Shown piece by piece: positions 1 to 8,111 of a DNA stretch of 14,101 bases. This DNA is from Lachnospiraceae bacterium (GTDB lineage: Bacteria > Bacillota_A > Clostridia > Lachnospirales > Lachnospiraceae). The first letter of the stretch is position 1. Each line of letters begins with the position of its first letter. The stretch is taken from positions 1 to 14,101 of the forward strand of contig JAEEJD010000040.1 in NCBI GenBank assembly GCA_016281675.1, in the 5' to 3' direction. Below the pieces are notes generated by a model. It did not search any database. It was not told where the DNA came from and worked only from the letters and a program-made list of their open reading frames with translations. A program made the translations under genes and the position numbers.

Positions 1-2436
1 AACGCTGATAATTCCAACACCGCAAATGCAAACAACCCCAATACAAACAATTCCAATCAGTCCGTAACCGACAGCAACGGGTCTACGACATATAACGATG
101 GAAATGCATCAGACACCGGCAACACGAATAACAACGGAAATACTGGAAATACTGCCAATTCAAGTACAACAGGCACTCCCGTAATAGCAGGTGACGGATC
201 GACTACATATATGGATGACGGGACAAGTTCATCAAGTGCGGAATCAACATTTAATCCTCAGGATGTGACCCCGCTTGATGAGGGAGATCAGCCTGATACG
301 AGTTCAGGTAATGCTTCGAACAATCCGAATTACACAAGTACGCCCGACAATACCCAGTCACCGGCTCCTTCGAATATAATCGACAAGGATCATCCGTACA
401 ACAACGGTTATTACAAGGCCAGCGACAGCGGAAGCGATCCGTGGGATACACAGATCGAATACAGGGATTACGAGAAGAATATGAATGAGTATGACCTCGG
501 AGCTGGAAAGATTCTGGGCGGTGTTGCGGTTCTTAAAATGTCGAGTAACCTTCCTGTCAAAGGCTTTAACATGAGTAATGCCGAATACGAGGATACATAT
601 ACGGAGACGGCCGGAACACCTGTCAGGAATTCCGATTCGGATGTTATCGGAGATGTATTTGCCGCTTATTCCGGGGCCGACAGCAATGTAAACGTGCCTT
701 CGGGAGTTGCGAAGATCGGTGACAGAGCATTTTACAAGGATTCCGATCTTCAGAGTGTGGAGCTTCCGAACAGCCTTACCGACATCGGCGAGTTCGCGTT
801 TTCAAGAAGCGGCCTGTCGGGTATAGATATTCCGAACGGTACCGAGAATATCGAATATGCGGCATTCTATCTGTGTTCAAACCTTAATGACGTTAATATC
901 CCTCCGAGTGTCAAAAACATTGCTCTCGGAGCATTTGACAAGACTCCGTTCCTTCAGAATTTCAAAGACATCAGAGACGGGAACGATTATCTTGTTGTGG
1001 GAGACGGCGTACTTCTTGCATACAAAGGTAATGACAAGAAAGTAGTTATCCCTGACACAGTCAAGCATATCGCCGCAGGAGCCTTTTCGGGTAACAAGCA
1101 GCTTGAGAGCCTCGTGATCCCCGGAAGCGTATCAGACATAGGCGAGGAAGCCTTCAGTGACTGTAACAATCTCAAAGAACTTGTAATGGATGAAGGCGTT
1201 TCCTATATTTCCGACAGAGCCTTTAAGAACAGTGATCTGTCGGTCGTAAGTATTCCCGATTCGGTAATGGGTATCGGTCTTTCCGCATTCGATAACGGCG
1301 GAAAGCTTAGTACAGTTATATTTAAAGGAGATACTGTTCCAAACGTTACATACGATAAGAGTGCAACGAGACTGTCAGCCAAAAACCTTCGTACCGACGC
1401 ATTTGAAGGAGCCAAGACTGCGATCGTTTCTTCGGGATGTGATCTTGATTCGGGAACAATGTTCAATCCGAGATTTTACGGATTCTCCGGTGAAGTTTAT
1501 TCGATTTCTCCTTCGGCTGATAAAACCCTTGTACTTGAAAGAGTCATGAACAAACCCGATTCTAACGGAAACGTTACGATCGATCAGATGGTGAACATTG
1601 CCGGAGATACATATACGGTCGGTCAGGTTAAGAGTGACGCATTCGACAGTTACCGTAACTGGAACGATTACTATGACAACAAACCGTCAAACGTTTCCGT
1701 AAACGGTGAGCAGAGCGGCGAACTTGTCTCGCTCCTGTCGGATATCAATTCCAATCTTATCGCCGATGCGGAAGCGGAGGATGAGGAATCCGTTGCAAAG
1801 AGCAATATTACTCTTACAACAAACGGCAAACGAATTCCCACACGTGGAAGTGCATATGCAAATATCCCGGGCGACAGCGACAAATATTCGCTCGATATCT
1901 CAGAAGACGATTCTGCCAAGAATGCTATCGAGACTGCATTTATGCACAGCGAAGGAAAGAAGCCTTCGGGCGATGTTGTTCCTCTTTCCGTAAATCTGTA
2001 CGATAAGAGCGGTACAGTTCCGATCCATAAGCTTGGTAATTCCAAGATGGAAGTGTCTCTTCCGGTTCCGACCGGAATGGAGAACGATCCGGGTGTCGGT
2101 ATTGCATGCCTAGATGATAACGGACTTCTGACTCCGCTTTCAAGCGAGATAACAGAAGAGTCAGACGGCAAGAACATTAAGTTTGTGACCGGACATTGCA
2201 GCACCTATGTCATATACTCGAGAACTCCGAAAAATACGTTTACGGACGAAAACGGAAACATAATCGAGAATATTGATGAGGAAGGCGCGGCAGCAACAAC
2301 GTTTTCAATGGGTGGAACATGGCAGAGCCTGAACAAAAAGGTATATGGACCCGTTTCGACCAAATGGTTTATAATAGTAATCCTGATGGCACTTGCAGGC
2401 ATTCTTGTACTGTACCGGCCGTCGAAGAGGAAATAA
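1..2436 (+). CDS. BspA-type leucine-rich-repeat surface protein, 5' partial
   Basis: The frame is open from the first base, so the true start lies upstream; 811 codons are visible. Fragment residues 1 to about 130 are low-complexity and rich in Asn, Thr, Ser and Gly, like an extracellular stalk. Residues ~230-440 (nt ~690-1320) hold about eight LRR_5/BspA repeats of roughly 23 residues with the pattern IPxSVxxIGxxAFxxxxxL, for example VIPGSVSDIGEEAFSDCNNL. The array is interrupted at nt ~964-1044 by a VVGDGVLLAYKGND insert, a form usual in this family. A further C-terminal region ends in HCSTYVIYS. A hydrophobic segment at residues 789-805 (WFIIVILMALAGILVLY) followed by RPSKRK is a membrane anchor with a positive stop-transfer tail. 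There is no LPXTG motif. BspA-like repeats in other bacteria mediate adhesion; binding to host or plant polymers is inference only. No terminator is visible in the 23 bp before icd. Confidence 0.88.
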   Translation, partial: NADNSNTANANNPNTNNSNQSVTDSNGSTTYNDGNASDTGNTNNNGNTGNTANSSTTGTPVIAGDGSTTYMDDGTSSSSAESTFNPQDVTPLDEGDQPDTSSGNASNNPNYTSTPDNTQSPAPSNIIDKDHPYNNGYYKASDSGSDPWDTQIEYRDYEKNMNEYDLGAGKILGGVAVLKMSSNLPVKGFNMSNAEYEDTYTETAGTPVRNSDSDVIGDVFAAYSGADSNVNVPSGVAKIGDRAFYKDSDLQSVELPNSLTDIGEFAFSRSGLSGIDIPNGTENIEYAAFYLCSNLNDVNIPPSVKNIALGAFDKTPFLQNFKDIRDGNDYLVVGDGVLLAYKGNDKKVVIPDTVKHIAAGAFSGNKQLESLVIPGSVSDIGEEAFSDCNNLKELVMDEGVSYISDRAFKNSDLSVVSIPDSVMGIGLSAFDNGGKLSTVIFKGDTVPNVTYDKSATRLSAKNLRTDAFEGAKTAIVSSGCDLDSGTMFNPRFYGFSGEVYSISPSADKTLVLERVMNKPDSNGNVTIDQMVNIAGDTYTVGQVKSDAFDSYRNWNDYYDNKPSNVSVNGEQSGELVSLLSDINSNLIADAEAEDEESVAKSNITLTTNGKRIPTRGSAYANIPGDSDKYSLDISEDDSAKNAIETAFMHSEGKKPSGDVVPLSVNLYDKSGTVPIHKLGNSKMEVSLPVPTGMENDPGVGIACLDDNGLLTPLSSEITEESDGKNIKFVTGHCSTYVIYSRTPKNTFTDENGNIIENIDEEGAAATTFSMGGTWQSLNKKVYGPVSTKWFIIVILMALAGILVLYRPSKRK
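2346..2375 (+). promoter_or_regulatory. possible internal promoter for icd-rex
   Basis: TGGACC (2346-2351), 18 bp, then a perfect TATAAT (2370-2375), inside the codons of the membrane anchor of the preceding gene. It would give a leader of about 78 nt before icd. The -35 matches consensus at only 4 of 6 bases, and the AT-rich codons of a hydrophobic helix can make TATAAT by chance, so this is a weak call. It is listed because the 23-bp gap before icd is too short to hold a promoter of its own. Confidence 0.3.
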
Positions 2437-2459
2437 TCATAAGGAAGGTTTGACATATC

Positions 2460-3671
2460 ATGGAAAAGATCCAAATGACAACTCCGCTCGTTGAGATGGA
2501 CGGAGATGAGATGACACGTGTCCTGTGGCAGATGATCAAGGATGAACTGTTGAATCCTTTTATCGATCTTAAGTGCGAGTATTATGATCTTGGACTTAAA
2601 AATCGTAACGATACCGATGATCAGGTCACTGTCGATTCGGCAAATGCAACACTCAAGTACGGTGTTGCCGTAAAATGTGCAACGATAACACCGAACGCAG
2701 CCAGAATGGACGAGTACGATCTGAAGAAGATGTACAAGAGTCCGAACGGAACGATCCGTGCGATATTAAACGGAACGGTATTTCGCACACCAATAATCGT
2801 AAAGGGCATCACTCCCTGCGTTAAGAACTGGAAAGAACCCATAACGATTGCAAGACATGCATACGGCGATGTGTATCAGAATGTCGAGGAAAAACTGTCA
2901 AAAGGCGACAAGGCAGAACTTGTGGTAACACGTGCCGACGGAACCAAGGAAACCAAGGTCATACATGATTTTGCCGAAGGCGCAGGTATCGTACAGACGA
3001 TGCATAACGTTAACGGATCGATAGAGAGTTTTGCGAAGAGCTGCTTTAATTACGCACTTGATCAGAAGAAGGATCTGTGGTTCGGAGCAAAGGATACGAT
3101 CTCCAAACAGTACGATCATACATTCAAGGATATCTTCAATGATGTGTTTGAGAAGGAATACAAGGCTAAGTTCGAGGAAGCCGGAATAGAGTATTTCTAT
3201 TCGCTCATTGATGATATTGTTGCGCGTATCATGAAGTCAAAAGGCGGAATGATCTGGGCATGCAAGAACTATGACGGAGACGTTATGTCGGATATGATCA
3301 GTTCCGCATTCGGTTCTCTTGCGATGATGACATCGGTCCTTGTCAGTCCCACAGGTGTTTATGAGTACGAGGCTGCACACGGAACCGTACAGAGACATTA
3401 TTACAAGCATCTTAAAGGTGAAGAAACGAGCACGAACTCGGTTGCAACGATTTTCGCCTGGACAGGCGCCCTCAGAAAACGAGGGGAACTCGATAATATT
3501 CCCGCACTTGTAAAGTTTGCCGACAAGCTTGAGTTTGCCACAAAGCAGACGATAGAAGAGGGCAAGATGACCAAGGATCTGGCGCTGATCACTTCTATGA
3601 CCGAGACCGTGACACTCAGCTCACGTGATTTTATCCTTGCGATCAGGAATAAACTGGAAGACCTCTTATAA
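2460..3671 (+). CDS. icd: NADP-dependent isocitrate dehydrogenase (eukaryotic-type homodimer)
   Basis: Converts isocitrate and NADP+ to 2-oxoglutarate, CO2 and NADPH in the cytosol, supplying carbon for glutamate. The 403-residue length and motifs place it in the subfamily that includes human IDH1, not the E. coli type. From the N-terminus through the active-site arginines the numbering matches human IDH1: S94 and N96 in SPNGTIR, R100, R109 in GTVFR and R132 in ARHAYGD, so all isocitrate-binding residues are present. Other conserved blocks are LWFGAKDTISKQYD, the metal-binding YDGDVMSDM, AAHGTVQRHYYKH (the Arg-His that selects NADP+) and TNSVATIFAWTGAL. The start is supported by AAGGAAGG at 2441-2448, although the 11-nt spacing is long. 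The stop TAA overlaps the rex start by one base. No aconitase or citrate synthase is in the window, so a full TCA segment cannot be inferred. Confidence 0.96.
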   Translation: MEKIQMTTPLVEMDGDEMTRVLWQMIKDELLNPFIDLKCEYYDLGLKNRNDTDDQVTVDSANATLKYGVAVKCATITPNAARMDEYDLKKMYKSPNGTIRAILNGTVFRTPIIVKGITPCVKNWKEPITIARHAYGDVYQNVEEKLSKGDKAELVVTRADGTKETKVIHDFAEGAGIVQTMHNVNGSIESFAKSCFNYALDQKKDLWFGAKDTISKQYDHTFKDIFNDVFEKEYKAKFEEAGIEYFYSLIDDIVARIMKSKGGMIWACKNYDGDVMSDMISSAFGSLAMMTSVLVSPTGVYEYEAAHGTVQRHYYKHLKGEETSTNSVATIFAWTGALRKRGELDNIPALVKFADKLEFATKQTIEEGKMTKDLALITSMTETVTLSSRDFILAIRNKLEDLL

Positions 3672-4297
3672 TGGAAAACATAAACATCTCGCAAGCCGTT
3701 ATCAAAAGGCTTCCGCGTTATTATCGATATCTCGGGGAACTTGCCGATGAAGGCGTTCAGAGGATCAGTTCAAGGGAACTGTCTGAGCTGATGCATGTGA
3801 CTGCATCGCAGATCAGGCAGGATCTTAATCATTTCGGCGGGTTCGGCCAGCAGGGATACGGCTATAACGTCAGTAATCTTTACGATGAGATCGGTAAGAT
3901 TCTCGGCCTTGATAAAAATCACAAGCTCGTTGTAATCGGTGCCGGCCATCTCGGTCAGGCTCTTTCGAATTACGTGAATTTCGAGCGACGCGGATTCCAC
4001 ATTCTCGGAATATTCGACAGTAATCCTGCGGTGATCGGAATGAAGATAAGAGATGTATCCGTAAGCCCCATGGAAGAGCTTGAGGATTTCATCAGGAGTC
4101 GTGATATAGATATTGCGGTTCTGACGATTCCCAAAACGAGCGCCGTTGACGTTGCCAAGACTCTTGTGAAATACAATATCAAAGCCATATGGAATTTTGC
4201 GCATGTGGATCTGGCTGTTCCGGATGATGTCATCGTTGAGAACGTGCATCTGTCGGAAAGCCTTATGACGCTTTCATATAATCTGAGCAGGAGATAG
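3671..4297 (+). CDS. rex: Redox-sensing transcriptional repressor Rex
   Basis: Rex is a homodimeric repressor that senses the NADH/NAD+ ratio and releases DNA when NADH is high. It typically controls fermentation, NADH reoxidation and butyrate or ethanol genes. The 208 residues fit the family. Residues 1 to ~80 are a winged helix (ISSRELSELMHVTASQIRQD, then LNHFGGFGQQGYGY, the conserved wing region). Residues ~85-200 are a Rossmann domain with the dinucleotide motif VIGAGHLGQAL (G90, G92, G95), followed by the GIFDSNP segment. The ATG shares its A with the icd stop codon (TAATG), with a modest GGAAG 10 nt upstream, so translation is probably coupled to icd. The coiled-coil gene follows two bases after the stop. 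I found no convincing Rex operator in this window, so its targets lie elsewhere or are not recognisable by eye. Confidence 0.96.
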   Translation: MENINISQAVIKRLPRYYRYLGELADEGVQRISSRELSELMHVTASQIRQDLNHFGGFGQQGYGYNVSNLYDEIGKILGLDKNHKLVVIGAGHLGQALSNYVNFERRGFHILGIFDSNPAVIGMKIRDVSVSPMEELEDFIRSRDIDIAVLTIPKTSAVDVAKTLVKYNIKAIWNFAHVDLAVPDDVIVENVHLSESLMTLSYNLSRR

Positions 4298-4299
4298 GA

Positions 4300-4977
4300 A
4301 TGGGAGCTTCACACGATAAGTTTAACAATGCTATAGGTTCGGTTAAGATTCCGATACTGATACTTGATAACAAATGGCACAGGATATTCGGTAAGATGAA
4401 TCCGACCGAGGAGATCAAGGAACTTGAGAAAGAGCTGTCGGAACTTCTGAAGCGCCAGGGTAAGCTTGTCAATGAGAACAAGGAGCTAAAGAAGATAAAG
4501 AGCAATCTCATGTCGGAGATAGTCGGAAATATCGACGGGGTCGAATCCCGTGAGAGCGATGAGTCTGTCGATAAGAAGCTCAATGACAACAAGCGGCTGA
4601 TAAATGATGTGAACGAGAAGCTCGACAATAACGAGGAGGAGCTTAAGGACCTTCCGCGAGAGATCGACGGTGTAAACAAAAAGCTTATGATCGCTACGAT
4701 GGATGTGTGCTATGAGAGGCTTCAGAGCAATACCGAGCAGATCGAGGAGCTTGCCGAGTGGGTCAAGGATATAAGGGTCCAGCTCAAGAAGAATCTTGTA
4801 AAGAAGCAGGATATGGAGCTTTATAATGCCGAGGTGTATTCGTATATGCACGATATATTCGGACCTGTCGTTATGGAACTGTTTGATATGAAGTATGTTC
4901 CGACCATACATAAGGCGCCCGAACTCAAAACACCCGTTAAAACAGAGGAAACTCCGGCCGGGGAGAATAAAGAATAG
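4300..4977 (+). CDS. Coiled-coil protein of unknown function
   Basis: The 225 residues match no family whose function I know. Residues 1-35 form a short non-coil head containing IPILILDNKWHRIFGKM. From ~36 to ~170 the protein is strongly predicted coiled coil by eye: Lys/Glu/Leu-rich, with heptad-like stretches (EIKELEKELSELLKRQGKL) broken near residues 75-90 by an SxE-rich linker. A compact conserved-looking segment, AEVYSYMHDIFGPVVMELFD, follows, and the tail is Pro/Thr/Glu-rich. No signal peptide or membrane segment is visible, so it should be cytosolic. The start is well supported by AGGAG at 4288-4292, inside the end of rex. It lies two bases after rex and is probably co-transcribed with icd-rex. 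The yebC promoter begins five bases after its stop, with no terminator between. Real coding is likely; function is open. Confidence 0.85.
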   Translation: MGASHDKFNNAIGSVKIPILILDNKWHRIFGKMNPTEEIKELEKELSELLKRQGKLVNENKELKKIKSNLMSEIVGNIDGVESRESDESVDKKLNDNKRLINDVNEKLDNNEEELKDLPREIDGVNKKLMIATMDVCYERLQSNTEQIEELAEWVKDIRVQLKKNLVKKQDMELYNAEVYSYMHDIFGPVVMELFDMKYVPTIHKAPELKTPVKTEETPAGENKE

Positions 4978-4981
4978 TGTT

Positions 4982-5010
4982 TTGACCTAATCGGCCGAAG
5001 ATGTTACAAT
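4982..5010 (+). promoter_or_regulatory. Sigma-A promoter for yebC
   Basis: TTGACC (4982-4987), exactly 17 bp, then TACAAT (5005-5010), preceded by TG at 5002-5003, which makes an extended -10. Both hexamers match consensus at 5 of 6 bases. Transcription would begin near 5017, giving a leader of about 22 nt before yebC. The spacer holds an 8-bp perfect palindrome, TCGGCCGA (4991-4998), which may be chance or a small operator. Confidence 0.8.
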
Positions 5011-5038
5011 ATGATTTTGTTAAGAAGGAGACAGTGTT

Positions 5039-5767
5039 ATGTCAGGACATTCGAAATTTGCAAACATTAAGCATAAAAAGGAAAAGAATGATGCCGCAAA
5101 GGGCAAGATCTTCACGATAATCGGTCGTGAGATAGCTGTTGCGGTCAAAGAGGGCGGACCGGACCCCAACAACAACTTCAAGCTCGCTGCGGTTATTGCC
5201 AAGGCCAAGGCCAACAACATGCCGAACGATACGATCAATAACGGTATCAAGAAGGCTGCGGGTGATACGAACAGCGTTAACTACAAGAACTTCACATATG
5301 AAGGATACGGCCCTAACGGTATCGCGATCATAGTTGAGACACTTACCGACAATGCGAACAGAACTGCCGCAAATGTCAGGAGTGCGTTCACAAAAGGAAA
5401 CGGAAGTATCGGAGCGCAGGGATGTGTTTCGTTCATGTTCGATAAGAAAGGACAGATAATCATCGATCGCGAAGAGTGCGATATGGATCCGGACGAACTC
5501 ATGATGCTTGCACTCGATGCCGGCGCGGATGATTTTAACGAAGAGGATGACAGTTTTGAGATATTAACCGATCCCGACTCGTGCGAGACGGTCCGTAAGG
5601 CCCTTGAAGATGCGGGGGTTGCGATGGTTTCGGCCGAAGTTACGATGATTCCCCAGAACTATGTCAAACTCACTGATGAGGAAGCACTGAAGAATCTTAA
5701 CAAGACTCTCGATCTTCTTGACGAAGACGATGATGTTCAGGCTGTATATACTAATCTGGAGGAATAA
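5039..5767 (+). CDS. yebC: YebC/PmpR family protein (TACO1-like)
   Basis: A cytosolic protein of the widespread YebC/TACO1 family, long annotated as a transcriptional regulator and more recently linked to translation of proline-rich stretches. At 242 residues it has the usual full length. The N-terminal signature is clear: MSGHSKFANIKHKKEKNDAA, then GKIFTIIGREI and GGPDPNNNFKL, with KAKANNMPNDTI further on. In the first motif the usual Trp of GHSKWANIKH is Phe here. The middle domain shows YEGYGPNGIAIIVETLTDN and the GSIGAQGCVSFMF block. The C-terminal acidic domain contains DAGADDFNEEDDSFEI. The start has a strong AAGGAG (5025-5030) 8 nt upstream. The following membrane-protein gene begins 15 bp after the stop with no terminator between, so the two are probably co-transcribed from the promoter at 4982-5010. 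Confidence 0.95.
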   Translation: MSGHSKFANIKHKKEKNDAAKGKIFTIIGREIAVAVKEGGPDPNNNFKLAAVIAKAKANNMPNDTINNGIKKAAGDTNSVNYKNFTYEGYGPNGIAIIVETLTDNANRTAANVRSAFTKGNGSIGAQGCVSFMFDKKGQIIIDREECDMDPDELMMLALDAGADDFNEEDDSFEILTDPDSCETVRKALEDAGVAMVSAEVTMIPQNYVKLTDEEALKNLNKTLDLLDEDDDVQAVYTNLEE

Positions 5768-5782
5768 TTTTTCGGAAGGTTT

Positions 5783-8101
5783 ATGGAAAAACAGAAAGGC
5801 GATCCAATCTTATTGTTTGCTGCCGCTGTTGCACTTCTTGCAACGGTGTATGTTTTCTATATCACCGTTTTCGAGCAGATAATCAGCCAGAACCAGGGAT
5901 ATTTCTATGCCGTTATATTCGGTTTTATCCTGTTGGTCCTGTTCCTGCTCTGCAATTTGTTCACCAAGCTCATTGCGATCTCGGTAGGCGAACAGCACAG
6001 TTCCTACAGAAGGCTCATAGTATCGATCGGACTGGTCGTTATTGCGGGCCTGTTTCTTGTTACAAGGATGCGCTATTCGACCAATCTTTTCCCGGGGGAT
6101 TCACCAATTTACAGAGGCGCCGTGGCGATGTCGGAAGGTTCGTATTCCGAGTACAAGGACCTTGTTGAGAGCGCCAATGCAAATCCCGCGCAGTATCTGT
6201 ATTCACTTGTTCTGTCGATAGTATTCAGGATCGTGGAGCCCGACAGCGGACCTTTCCTCTGGACCAATGCCTTTTTTATAATCCTGTGCGGATATCTGAC
6301 ATATAAGATCGTAACAAAGTTCACAAACTCGTTATGCGGACTCTTTGCCGCACTTCTTTGTGCTTTTTTGCCATCGCAGACATTCGCGGTATATACATAT
6401 ACTTCTGAACCTCTTGTTGCGGCAGTTTTCCTCGGCGCAGTGTTATCTCTTATTGCACTGTATTCATATAATAAGCACGTCAAGGAAGTCGAAGAAGATA
6501 AGCGTGAGATCGCCGGTATCATTTATACGGTAGTGGGAAGCGTTCTCATAGGTCTTCTTATATTTGTCGAGCCGTTCATGATCATTCCGATGGCTCTCGT
6601 CGTTTTGATGGGATACATCGCACACAGTTCCAAAGCACTTAACATGCTTCTTGCTTTTGCCGTCGGTATCGTGCTGATGGTTGTGTTCTGCTTCGGCAAA
6701 TCGGTGCATATGGGTGTTGATTTCGGTACCGTTATGGTATCGCAGGTATCCGCATTCGATCCCGAGACCAATCAGAATTCCGGTCAGGTATCGTCATTCT
6801 CCGATGTTTATCATTCGTTTAATACCGAGCTTTCTTCAACGGATAAGAACATAACGGACAATTATTCGTTCCTCGAAGACAGTCATGGTGTAAGCGCATA
6901 TACGGAGATGAGCGTCTCATGGGTTATCGTTCTCAATCAGATCATGTATATGTTCGTCCTCATGATGACGATCAGCTGTATGATACTTGCCGTGAAGGAG
7001 CAGAAGGACTATGTCGTCGCGATAAGTATGCTTATTGTCGGGGCTGTCGTGATGCTTTTGTTCCAGCAGAACAGGGATAACCAGAAGTTCCTGTTCATTA
7101 CCGTGTTCATTATCGCATCTGCGACCGGAATACATTATCTGTATCTGGATCATCATCCCGAACTTAAGGTCGGTATCAATGCACTTGATGCACTCGAGAA
7201 GACCGGAAGAAAAGAGATTGCGGCTGCAACAAGGGTTAACCTCAAGAATGCCGCTCGCATGACAGAGGATGATTTTGTAAGGCGTGCGAGAGCTCTTATA
7301 TTCGTCGGAAGCGACGAAGAACTGTACCAGCGTATCAAGGAAGAAGAACATGAGAAAGCTCTTGACAGAGCGTCGCACAGAGCGGAACGTCAGGAAGCAT
7401 TTGATGACTACGATGATGATTTCTTCCTTGATAATGAGGATGATTCCGCTCTATCCGTTAAGGTTACGACTGTCGCTCCTTCCGGAATAAGGCAGAGTGT
7501 TTCCGCGGAAAATGCATACGAGCCGAATGCCGAAATGCATGAGAGTGCGAGCGCCGCATATAAAAATCCTTCAGTGCCTGCATGGAAGGCACCCGAAAAA
7601 TTCGGCGACGAAGAGATGTTTGACGAAGATGATGTCGAACTTGACAAGGCACATTCCACATTCGAAGGAAGGGATGCGCTCAAGGCGAATGCCGGCATAA
7701 CAACGAGCGAACCCGAACCCGAAGTTCAGAAGATAAAAAGAGACGGCAAGACGGTTAAGAAGGCCAAGACTACCGCGCCCGTTGCAACCAATACCGTGTC
7801 CGGCGGAAAAGCCGTAAGGCGCATCAAGAACGTCGGTACAGGTAAGGTTACAACGACTCAGGCGGTTGCTCCTTCAAGACCTAAACCCGCACCTGAGGCG
7901 GCACCGCTTCCTAAGACGGATAAGAAGAAAGCTGCCGCCCCCGCTCCTGTCAGAAAAGGGGAACCTATCCCTAATCCGCTTCCTTTACCCGCAAAGAAAG
8001 CACATAAGCCTATGGATTACGATGAAAAGATCAAAAAGAATGCGGATGATGACTGGGACTTCGATTATGATATTGACGATAACGATGACTGGGATGTATA
8101 A
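5783..8101 (+). CDS. Polytopic membrane protein, GT-C glycosyltransferase-like, with long charged tail
   Basis: The 772 residues have two parts. Residues 1 to ~455 contain about 12 hydrophobic segments, the first at 7-30 and the last near FLFITVFIIASATGIHYLYL. The segment after the third helix has LFPGDSPIYRG with Asp106, and a little further on NPAQYLYSLVLSI. An acidic residue in the first large outer loop, followed by this arrangement, resembles GT-C (family 39/PMT-like) lipid-sugar glycosyltransferases. That is a structural guess and no full family signature is seen. Residues ~455-772 are soluble and mostly disordered-looking: acidic and charged first, then Lys/Pro/Ala-rich, then a NPLPLPAKKAHKPMDYD stretch and an end dominated by Asp, Trp and Tyr. 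GGAAGG (5774-5779) lies only 3 nt before the ATG, an unusually short spacing. The gene follows yebC by 15 bp. Its last codons and stop form the tRNA-Thr promoter. Confidence 0.85.
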   Translation: MEKQKGDPILLFAAAVALLATVYVFYITVFEQIISQNQGYFYAVIFGFILLVLFLLCNLFTKLIAISVGEQHSSYRRLIVSIGLVVIAGLFLVTRMRYSTNLFPGDSPIYRGAVAMSEGSYSEYKDLVESANANPAQYLYSLVLSIVFRIVEPDSGPFLWTNAFFIILCGYLTYKIVTKFTNSLCGLFAALLCAFLPSQTFAVYTYTSEPLVAAVFLGAVLSLIALYSYNKHVKEVEEDKREIAGIIYTVVGSVLIGLLIFVEPFMIIPMALVVLMGYIAHSSKALNMLLAFAVGIVLMVVFCFGKSVHMGVDFGTVMVSQVSAFDPETNQNSGQVSSFSDVYHSFNTELSSTDKNITDNYSFLEDSHGVSAYTEMSVSWVIVLNQIMYMFVLMMTISCMILAVKEQKDYVVAISMLIVGAVVMLLFQQNRDNQKFLFITVFIIASATGIHYLYLDHHPELKVGINALDALEKTGRKEIAAATRVNLKNAARMTEDDFVRRARALIFVGSDEELYQRIKEEEHEKALDRASHRAERQEAFDDYDDDFFLDNEDDSALSVKVTTVAPSGIRQSVSAENAYEPNAEMHESASAAYKNPSVPAWKAPEKFGDEEMFDEDDVELDKAHSTFEGRDALKANAGITTSEPEPEVQKIKRDGKTVKKAKTTAPVATNTVSGGKAVRRIKNVGTGKVTTTQAVAPSRPKPAPEAAPLPKTDKKKAAAPAPVRKGEPIPNPLPLPAKKAHKPMDYDEKIKKNADDDWDFDYDIDDNDDWDV

Positions 8102-8102
8102 T
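8073..8102 (+). promoter_or_regulatory. tRNA-Thr promoter overlapping the upstream stop codon
   Basis: TTGACG (8073-8078), 18 bp, then a perfect TATAAT (8097-8102). The TAA stop of the membrane-protein gene (8099-8101) lies within the -10 hexamer, and the -35 lies within its Asp-rich final codons. Transcription would begin near 8109, only a few bases before the mature tRNA 5' end at 8112. That position strongly supports it as the tRNA promoter. Confidence 0.78.
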
Positions 8103-8111
8103 CTAACCGTT

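Noticed and set aside
1671..2204. Antisense open frame of 177 codons on the - strand of the LRR gene
   Set aside because: No plausible ribosome binding site or domain was seen, and the composition mirrors the sense gene. It is a shadow of the + strand codon pattern.
2450..2455. TTGACA directly before icd
   Set aside because: Its -10 would fall inside icd, where no TATAAT-like hexamer is present, so it cannot drive icd.
3770..4249. Antisense open frame of 159 codons opposite rex
   Set aside because: It lies wholly within the well-supported rex gene and has no recognisable motif.
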